Shown here: piece after piece, positions 9,884 through 20,511 of the stretch
Numbering within the stretch: the stretch's first letter is position 1
Layout: the number at the start of each line of letters is the position of its first letter
Assembly: GCA_030159075.1 (NCBI GenBank)
Contig: BROG01000518.1
Span: 248,001-312,000, forward strand
Source: Atrina japonica
Taxonomy: Eukaryota > Mollusca > Bivalvia > Pterioida > Pinnidae
Length of the DNA stretch: 64,000 bases
Direction of reading: 5' to 3'
Made by a program: the position numbers and the translations under genes
The notes under the pieces: generated by a model
Databases searched by the model: none
The model's input: only the letters and a program-made list of their open reading frames with translations
Told to the model about the DNA's origin: nothing

Positions 9884-12800
9884 AATATATATATATATAT
9901 ATACGTATATATCTGTGTGTGTGTTTGTGTGTGTGTGTGTGTATGTGTGTATTTGATTACTAATATTTTCCGTATATATATATATACACAATCTTGTTAT
10001 GTGAAGACATACACAAACACCATGATTGCTAGAAAATAAAAATGATATATCATATTATATCACAAACAATTGCTCTCTTTATGGCTTATACTTTCTGTTA
10101 CACTCATTTATTTAACATATCTATACTTCTTATTCAGTATTTGCCTTCGGAGAAGGTTACTGGGTGCTATTTATAGCGAGAGCAGTTCAAGGAATTGGTT
10201 CATCTTGTTCTAGTGTTGCTGGTACGTGAAATGTATTACTTTTGCTTTGTTTATATTGATTTTTAATTTCAGGACAAAACAAAAAATGAAAATGCAAAAA
10301 ATGCCATCCACTAATTTTTGTTTTAGAATTGTAAACCAAATTAAGACCTGCGTGGGTTAAATGTGTTATACGGTTTAAGACGGGTTTCGAGTTACCTATA
10401 TAATCTTCAGAACTCTCATACAGGAAATTTTCGAATGACTAAGACTTGATTTAATATTGTTTCACGTCATTGTAATTATATTCAACTCATCAAATATGTT
10501 TTGTCATGTAATAAGTTTTGTTATTTTGGTTACCCATGGAAACAGGAAATTAAATCCTGAATGAAAATTTACTATTATAGAGTAAAATAAAACAGATCCT
10601 TTATACAACTATCTGTTAAAGAACACCATTGATTGAATTCTGTTAAAGCGCTAAATTTAAACTGAGCGAAACCTACCTAGCTTTCAGAGCACTAGAATTT
10701 AATATGTCAAATAAAAGTCTTTTTCACAATAACAATATGTATCACTGATGTGATAAATCGAGTAATGTATATTTTGTTATTGCGTTTTAAGTAATTTGTT
10801 AAAATTAAAATTGTTTGATAATGAATGGCTAATATTATAATCAGATCTAAATTTTAGGAATGGGAATGTTGGCAGAATGTTACCCTGACGATAAGGAAAG
10901 AGGAAATGCCATGGGCATAGCACTTGGGGGACTTGCCATGGGGGTTTTGAGTAAGTATCATCCTTTTCACATACGTAAAGTACAAAAGTTTTACATAACA
11001 TACATTTAGACTGATCTATTTCCACAAATTAGGTGTAGAAAGAGTTGTGGAAATGGTTTAAAATTCAAGATACATAAATTAATCGTAATGTTGGTAAAAA
11101 TCAAATAAGGGAAAGAAGAAATCTTATAGTCTTGATTGAAGATTTTACCCATTTACCGAAAATATAGGTTTACATGAGAAAATGTGATTTTGACGTGTCG
11201 GATTTGTATTGGTCTTGAACACATGGCGAATGAGTCTGGTTGGCCGAAGATGATAGATCTGAAGTATATGACCCCATTTCTGGATTTTCAAGAGTCCCAT
11301 GCTTGTATTTTAATTTAGGCCGTTTAGCAATATTATCGCCTTGGTTATTATGTTCAGCATATCACTGAAATGACTCACCTCATAGTAGTTCATTTCCTTT
11401 TCAGTTGGTCCCCCTTTTGGAGGCGTAATGTATGAATTCGCCGGAAAAGAAGCACCGTTTCTTATCCTTGCCTCATTGGCGTTACTGGATGGACGTAAGT
11501 AACCAATAAACGAGTCTTCAATAACATTTATTTCCGTGAATCACCAATTTGACATCTTTGTTTAAAAATCTCGGAACAAAATCAGTACGCAAATAATGCT
11601 AAGAGGTCCATGCGCTTATAGAATTAAGCATATGAATACGTTTTCATGAATATTAAAGATATATTCTTTTTAAAATTGTTGATTTTATTGTCTGAATTAA
11701 AGAAATAAACGTTACAAGAATAAAATTGTCAACATGATTCAAGTCATCATACTGATGAACAGGAAAACTTCTTTATTTTCAAATTGGAGCTCAACTGATG
11801 ACGTCATATTGATAGAACTGATCGTCAGGAGTGTTTGTTTTTTAATCTTTTGGAAAACGATAACTTTGGTATTGTTGATAATATCTCATCGACATTCCTC
11901 TGTTGTAATCTTAAGAAAGAGAAAAAATATATACATAAAAATGGCTACCAATCATACGGTCGGTTTCCGTCTTTATGGAACGGTCATGTTCTCCATTCAT
12001 GTTATTTCAACAGGAAATTACTGTTGCTTGTATCGACTGACGGAGCCAATTACGTCATGGTAATTAACACTCAGAAATATAATCGTATTGAGTAAATGTC
12101 ATTTTTGTTATTGAAACAAATCACTTCCCATGTATCTGATCTAGAAATCATATTACCGTACACTGACACACAAAAATGTGTTGATGGAACAAATGTACGC
12201 GTGGTCGTGTTACGTCATTTACTATGTAGTCTGTATGTTCATCGATGACACGTCATACACGGAAACCAATCCTATAAACATCCAAGTAACAATGTTATAT
12301 ATTTATCAATAGGCTATCGCAGATACAGATATTTTCAAATTCTACGATTGTCAATTGTTCATTAAAGTATTTTTCTAAAAAATACTTGTATTTTTTTCCG
12401 GATGCATTTAATTTAATCGACGTTAATTTAAATTCAATTTCTACTGTGTTTTTTTATTGAAAATTTAAAAAAAATTTACTGACATTTAGAGTTTTGATTT
12501 TGATTATTTAAGTTCAAAATTTATAAAATGCTTTTAAAACATTACCTTTGTTTGATTTTATAATTTTGAATTCCAGTGAAATTTAATTTTTATGCGATAA
12601 AAACAGTAAAACAATCAATATTCACAAATGTTCGGCCCTTTGGCCATGAAGCTATGCATTGTGCAGACTTAATATTATGTAACTAATATCACATTGTCGT
12701 CTTTCACTTGCTAAAGGCCAACGGGCCGAAAATTTGTGAATATTGAGTGTTTTACTGTTTTTTTGCATAACTATACTTCCCTTCGGAGGACATTGAATTT

Positions 12801-15800
12801 TATTGGATTTAATTTTTAAATTAATTCATTCCTAGATCTGAAAATAATGTTTATAAAATGTATTGCATTACGGACAAGAAATTGTTTGCTTCTTTGTTTG
12901 ACCTCTCTGCTTAGAATGGTTAAAGAGGAATAATGGAAAAAGTATTAAATAAATACTGAACATCGTGATTTAACAAACACAGGTACATGTTGAATATTTG
13001 ACTGTGTATCTTTGTATCAATATAAAAACATCCAAGATACCAAAGTATAAATCTTAAGAATATCAAGGATATAGATACAATTCTGGTAAAAATGGACAAA
13101 CACAAACCTCTGGAAACCAAGAGGTGGGATCAGGTGCCATGGAATAGTAAGCATTCCCTGTCGACCGGTCACTCCCGCCGTGAGTCCACAGTCAAAAACA
13201 CTTTCATGAAATACGTGAGGAACGTATCCTCGTCACAGTTGGTACACACGTCTTACCAACCGCCACAGAAGGCAACTATATTTGACTTAATGAAACAGAG
13301 TAATAGCAAGCAATACTATTATACCGACCGTAAAATTTGCAGAACGTTGGCATCAAACGTGGTTTTCGATATCCCTGTGTCAATAATTTTTCAGTGAGTA
13401 AATACATCTGTACATGAAATGTTCATATGTTGAACAAGCCCTGGCATATAGGATCATTTATTGAAATATAAACTCCATATGCGGATGACTGTGGAAAAGC
13501 CGAAATCGTCGCATTTGTCGCATAGCTTAGTTGCCAATTTCCTGTCCGTAAAGTATAAAGCGTATGTGCTTGATTCTGTTGCACATTTAATTTCTAGTTC
13601 GCATGGATATAAAGCTTTCAAATAAAAATAAAAAAAAGTTTGATTGTTACTCCATAAATAAAATTTTACAGTTTTACAAATGGCCATGCTGCAACCGTCT
13701 GTGAAGCCCGATGCACAAGAAGGTACATCTCTTAAGGGTCTTTTGAAAGATCCGTATATACTTATTGCTGCAGGTGAGTAGATTTTTTTTAGATACATGT
13801 CCAGTGAATTAGCTATTTCTTGAAATCCTATAGCAAAAATGCTGGATTTGCGTTGTTTTGTATTCATTACAGGTCCCTTATTTATTTAATTATGTACACA
13901 AATTTAGAATGATTCCTTTTTTAACGTCATCAAATAATTTGGATGACTGGAATTTCATTTAGAAGAGAAGCTCCGGTGGAATGTCTGTATCCTAGTTCAG
14001 TGTAATACATTGTTATGTATAACCCTTTCATAGAATTTCGTATCTAAACAATAGTAATAAGAGATTCGGGTTTTCCGTGTTATACGTCATCAGTCTTGGT
14101 TGGTTAACCTGGTTCAAGTTAGTAAACTAGGGTTGTTGAAAAGCAATACAACCACTGCAAAAAGGAAAATACATAGAGGATATTTGACAATCGTTTTTGA
14201 ATAACATGTTTATTACATCGAATGAGACGGGAGAATACATATTTAACACGAGTGTGTATATAATATATGCATTCTCCTGTCTCACTCGATGTAATAAACT
14301 TGTTATTCAAAAACAATTGTCAAATATTCTATTTATTACATTTTCCAGTGAAGTTTCGTCAGGCTCTAGATTTAGGCTACCTGATGTTCTGAACAACTCT
14401 ACTGTACGGCTTGTGAAATGTAAACAAACCGGGTTTTGATTGAAATACATCACTTGACATCGACTATGCATATGATGTTTCTGAAAAAGTGTAATTTATT
14501 CTGTAGATCAATTTTAAGTATTATTCATATACTTTCTATGATATTGAGACCTGGTGAGTTGGTAGGTTACGACAGAGTCTGAGGTTGGCCTTTCTTTTTC
14601 CATTGAGTCCGAGAGCTCACACTTAGAGCGACATAATATACGGTCCAGATCCCGATCCGCTATTAAGATATAGGGGCAATTTATTGGCATTTGCTAGCAA
14701 ATGTTATCAGTTTGTAATCAAACAATGAATAGACAATTATCATTACATTGTAGATGGGATTAATTAATCGGATTTTCATTAGTGACCTGGCACTGTAATT
14801 TGATTGGCTTAATAAAAAATATTGATATTTTCCATTAAGCCAATCAAAATACAGTAAAATCAATGAAAATAACAGTGAAAAATAAAGCATTTATTTCATT
14901 GAAAAATCTATGAAAAATGTAATAAGTATAAATTTAGAATAAATTATGGTGTATATGTGTAAACATAAAACGAGATATACAAACGAAAAATATTTGATCG
15001 GAATTGATGTATTTCTGTTTGCTAAGTAAAAGATCAATTAAATCTTTTCAAAACAGAACCCCCATGTTTAAAATTTCACCTACTTTATTCGATGAGTACC
15101 CATATTTACAGTAAGAACTAACATTTTGTACGATTAATTGATATTTAGAGCTTTACCCTCATGTTCAAGATGTAAGATATGCAAATGTTTTATTAACAGG
15201 ATTTAGCTCCACGTTGCTGTGGTAATTACAAAGTATAAATTCAATGTTATCATACTATATGTAAAACTACATAATCGATAGAAAAAAAGGAGAATATTCA
15301 CATGTAATAAAGTATTTATGTTTAGAATGTCCAGGATACAAATATATAAACCTGGTGAACATTGGACAAACCTAACTGAAACACTAAACATTTGGTAATA
15401 TGGTTAGAGCTATGAGGAAAAAATAAAGAATGAATGAATCGATGAATGAATGAATGAATAAAAGGGTACAAAAGAAAGAAGCACGATATATAAGCATGTT
15501 ATGGTAATTATGAACAAGAAATTAATTTATTAGATCTATACTTTTTCTGAAAAACCTACAATTTTATGACAGGTTCTATTACGTTTGCTAATATGGGAAT
15601 AGCCATGATGGAGCCGTCTCTTCCTATCTGGATGTATGAGACCATGTCTGCTCCAGAATACCAGCAAGGTGAGATTTACGTCTTCAGAAAAACGAAACAA
15701 ATCAAACAAATATCATTTTAATACATCTTTATCACTGAAATAAAAATCTTAATTTCAATCGCATATCTTAATCGGTTAAGTTCTTAAGTTTACGATGGAA

Positions 15801-18800
15801 AAGGTGGGCGCTAATGTTAAGTGCCTGAGTTTTATGTAGTCAGAATTTTTTCTTTTGCAACCAGAAAGAATGATGCAAAGATTTATTTCGAAATACAGTA
15901 TATCTGTTTTCCTGAAACATTTTTAAATTTGATAATAATCATGTCAACATTCACATTTTTAGGATTGGCATTTTTGCCAGCTAGTATATCATATCTTCTT
16001 GGAACGAATATATTTGGTCCACTCGCTCACAAAATGGGGCGGTAAGTTTAATATATATTTTGGATATTATGTGATATTGGACAAGATTGCTTTTTGGCGT
16101 GTCAATTGTCTTTCCTGGTACATTGCAATCTACCAATTACAATTTTAAAGCTGCTGAGTAAAAATGACGTTGGACAGGATATTCAGACGAACGTAAAACA
16201 AATATCGTTTATATGGCTTGACATATCAACATTGCACTAGTTTAAACGTATATAATTTACTGGTTAAATCTATGTGTGTGTCTCGCGTTTATAAAATATT
16301 AATAACAATAGAGCAATGGCTGAATTCCAAATTAAGAATTTACAACATCTATTTACAAAATATGAATAAAATATGCATTTTTATAAGCTGCTTTGCGAGA
16401 ATGTACATTTTCTACATTATAACCTTTTATGCTTGAAAATATTTCTTGGAATCAAATTCTTTTGTGAAAATGTTGAACTAGGTTGCGACAGGGACATGGT
16501 TTAGGATAAAAATGAAGAATTCCTGTAGACAATCTGACAAAAAGAGAGCTAGGTGTCATTGTGCTAAGTATATACTATTGCTAGTATATTCACAAATGAC
16601 AGTGCAACACAGTGTCTACTGCTAAAATGTATAACTCGATATATGAATCTTTTGAACCTGGTAACTTCACACTTCATTTTGAAACTATTCATAAACTTAG
16701 GCGTAACTCGCAGATGAAATAAATGAATAGATATAGGATATTTGCTAATGAATATTTTATTGTCGCGTAAGGCAGAAGAAAAAAAATTGACCCCAGTGCA
16801 AAGTATTTTGAAAAATTAAAAGTATTAATTCTGTACTTAGGCGTAACTCGCAGATGAAATAAATGAATAGATATAGGATATTTGCTAATGAATATTTTAT
16901 TGTCGCGTAAGGCAGAAGAAAATAATTTGACACCAGTGCAAAGTATTTTGAAAAATTAAAAGTATTAATTCTGTGAGTGAAAATAACACAGTTCACGTTG
17001 ATTTTGCAAAATTAACAAGTAATTTTAGTGATAAATTCTTATATTTCATTACCAACTTTGTAAGAAATACAATGAATGTGTTCCGCGACTGACCATATAA
17101 GAAAGAGAGTATAAGATTAATATGGTGTCCGATTTCAGCGTGGGAAGTTCATTTCCTGGAGTTCAAATGGAACACATTGAATTGTTTTGTAAAGTTACTT
17201 GATTAATATTTGAAATTGATATTATTTTAAGTTAATTTATTTAAAAAAGAAATGATATATAGATATAAATGCCAAAAGTATATCTTTTAAAAGGTAAACT
17301 ATTTTTTGCAAGTGTAGGGATATTCCAAATATTGTTGTATCACGTGTTGGATACATATTATGTATGTAAATAAACTTTATTAACCTTTTATTTACAGATG
17401 GCTGAGTGCATTGATTGGTATGGTAGTAATCGGAATATGTTTAATAGCTGTAAGTTCAACTTCTTGTGAATAGACTTTCCATTTCTTGACTCGTATATTG
17501 AAAATTCTTTATGAGTGTAACAAAACATTTATCATATACTGCTTACTAAATATGGTGATTTTGCATATGTGATATCATTGAAATTTGTCAACAATGTCAA
17601 TAGGGGAGTGATATTGATTCCAAATCCATATCATGGTTCTGTCTTTTGTGTGTCGTCGTGTGTCGTCCCGTTGCTAACTTTTACTCATTTTCGACTTCTC
17701 AAGAACCAGTGGGCCAACTTTGACCAAACTTGACAAGAAGTATCATATGTGAATCCGAATAAAATTTGGTTTAAGACCCATAGGCGCCCCAAAAGGGACC
17801 AAAAGGTCTAAAAGTTAGTACATATTTAAAAATATTCTCGTTAACTATATGATTTATCAAATTACTTTTAAATTTTGTATGCATGATTGATAAGTTAATA
17901 TGTACAAAGTTTGCAAATGGAAACGAAATTTTTCGATAAACGACCACTAGGGGTGCTTCAGTAACATAGGGTACAGTTTTACATAAATGGCTTAATAACT
18001 CAAGACTGTTTGACGTGGGTTAGGAATTATCTAACGATCATTGACAAAATTTCAAGGTCACCTAAGTAAACAGTAAATATCAGAATTCTATCAAATTTGA
18101 GACATTTTTACCTCTCAAGAAGCAGTGGGTCAATTTCAATAAAACATGACAAGAAGTATGCTCATGTGAAACCGCATAAAGTTTACGACTAAAAAGGGCC
18201 AGGACCTATAGGGGCCAGAAATATGGGTTCCAATTTACTCTGGACCGCCAAAGCCCATTTCAGCCTCTTGTTACTTTTGTCTTGATTCCCATATAATTCT
18301 TTTTATAAGGCCAGTTTAAAAAGCTAAGAGTAGAATTATACGTTGTACTATGTAACGCTCATAATCAAGGAAAAATGTTTTATAGTCCCAGACATAGTAA
18401 CACTAGAACAATCTAGTGACTGTACAAGGTTAACGCAATAAAAGTCATTGTTCAACGGGCTAAAATACCTGGGTATTTTGTACCATACTTTTCAGTTCAA
18501 CGTTTAAATCCACAATATAACCTAACACTGCGCTAACAATGTAAAAATATAAATGTAACCTCCACATTTAAATATGACTTCACATCTGGTATTTACGGTT
18601 TTTTAAAAATATCTTTATGCTTCCGCAAAAATATAAATATAAGCACTAAAAAGGATATCTTATAACTAATCCAGCAGCTGGCAATAAGGAAGTAATATAC
18701 CTAGACAATATTAATATCTAAAAATAATTTATTTAGTAGTTTAATTGCTATAAACCATTTCATTTCTATATATCATATTTTATCACTTTCATTTTCAGAT

Positions 18801-20272
18801 TCCTTTTTCAAAGAACATTTACCATTTGATAGCTCCAAACTTTGGATTAGGATTTGCAATAGGTTGGTAATTTATTTCTGTGTACGTAATCAATATTGTG
18901 GATAATTTTATCAGTATTACAAAATATTATATCATTATCCATCTTTATTGAATTAAACATGTCGACTTTGTCACTTCAAATGGAAGTGCATATATTGACA
19001 ATGGTACAAGCACATTTGTGACTGTCCAAGTATTCAATTATAGTATTGACTCAAATATTTCTTTATGTGATGACCGATTTAATTTGAGGATATGATAATA
19101 TATTGTCTTTTTGTTACAAAGTATATTCTGCTGTTCTTTACAGTCATCTTCATACAATTGACCTCTCGCGACAACTCGATGCTAGACTGTTTGCCTCGCA
19201 AGTATAAGTTCACCAAAATATGTAAGCACATGTTTACAAACAATACAAGTCTACATTTAATCATAACAGGAGTTAATGGCTACTTGTTGAGACAACAATA
19301 TTAGAATACATTAGTAATGAATGGAATCCATGCATTGCAAAGCAATAAATTTTTTTATCTGTACATCCTGTTTTGATCTTTTTGGTTTCTGACAAAAACC
19401 GGATGTGCCACTTTATTTTAGTAGATCTATAAGGGGATTCAAGTTCGATTCTGGGTCAGATTGGAGACTTTTAAACAACTGTAGTGACTGTTTCGGTGTC
19501 GAGTCCTCGACATAAGAATAAAACGCATGACTAATTCAGAAAGAAGTAAAATTGTAGGTCTAGCGTCGGAGTCCATGACATAAGAATAAATCTTACGGCA
19601 TTATATGTGACACGTTCAGAAAGGCACTGTACATATCGGTACAAAACTATAACTCTTCAATAACAGTGAAACAAGTGGCGTAAAAAACAACACACAACAG
19701 CAGCAACATCAACAACAAACTGAACTAATTTTTTCGTTTGAATTTGACTGTGGACTGACGGCGGGTGTGACCAGTCGACAAGGGATGCTTACCATGGCAC
19801 CTGATCCCAATTCCAAAGCTCCGTGTTTGTCCTATATTCACATGGTTTGTATATGTAACCCGGACAAGATTTATACCTTGGTATCTGAGATTTTTATGAT
19901 TTTACTGTAGGTATGGTGGATTCATCAATGATGCCGCATATGGCATATCTTGTCGATCTCCGTCATGTTTCTGTCTATGGTAGCGTCTATGCTATTGCTG
20001 ATGTTGCTTTCTGTGTAGGATTTGCCGTAGGTTAGTATATGCCATTTACATCTAAGTTATTGATCCCTATACGTAACTCTGTTATATAAGAATCTGTTGT
20101 TTCAACTTCAATTAACATTGCGAGGGTTTTAATGTCAAGAAATAAATACACTTATTCGTATTTTTACTTTTTTATTGATTTTACATTTAAAGTAGCCAGG
20201 TAGTTGAATAAAATGAAGTGAACTTACAAGATGCATTCTCATAATAAATGTATATGATAATTTAGTAATTTA

Positions 20273-20364
<92 letters not shown>

Positions 20365-20421
20365 CGTAGGGCCAGCTCTCAGTGGAACAATAGTTAAAGG
20401 AATGGGATTTAGCGGGTAAGA

Positions 20422-20511
<90 letters not shown>

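Noticed and set aside
11734..12063. 109-codon plus-strand frame in VMAT intron 6
   Set aside because: VMAT exon 6 joins exon 7 in frame without it, it has no acceptor/donor pair of the right phase, and the composition is unremarkable.
14119..14439. Two similar small proteins on opposite strands
   Set aside because: The similarity comes from the long hairpin at 14174-14333, so both frames are reads of the same palindrome.
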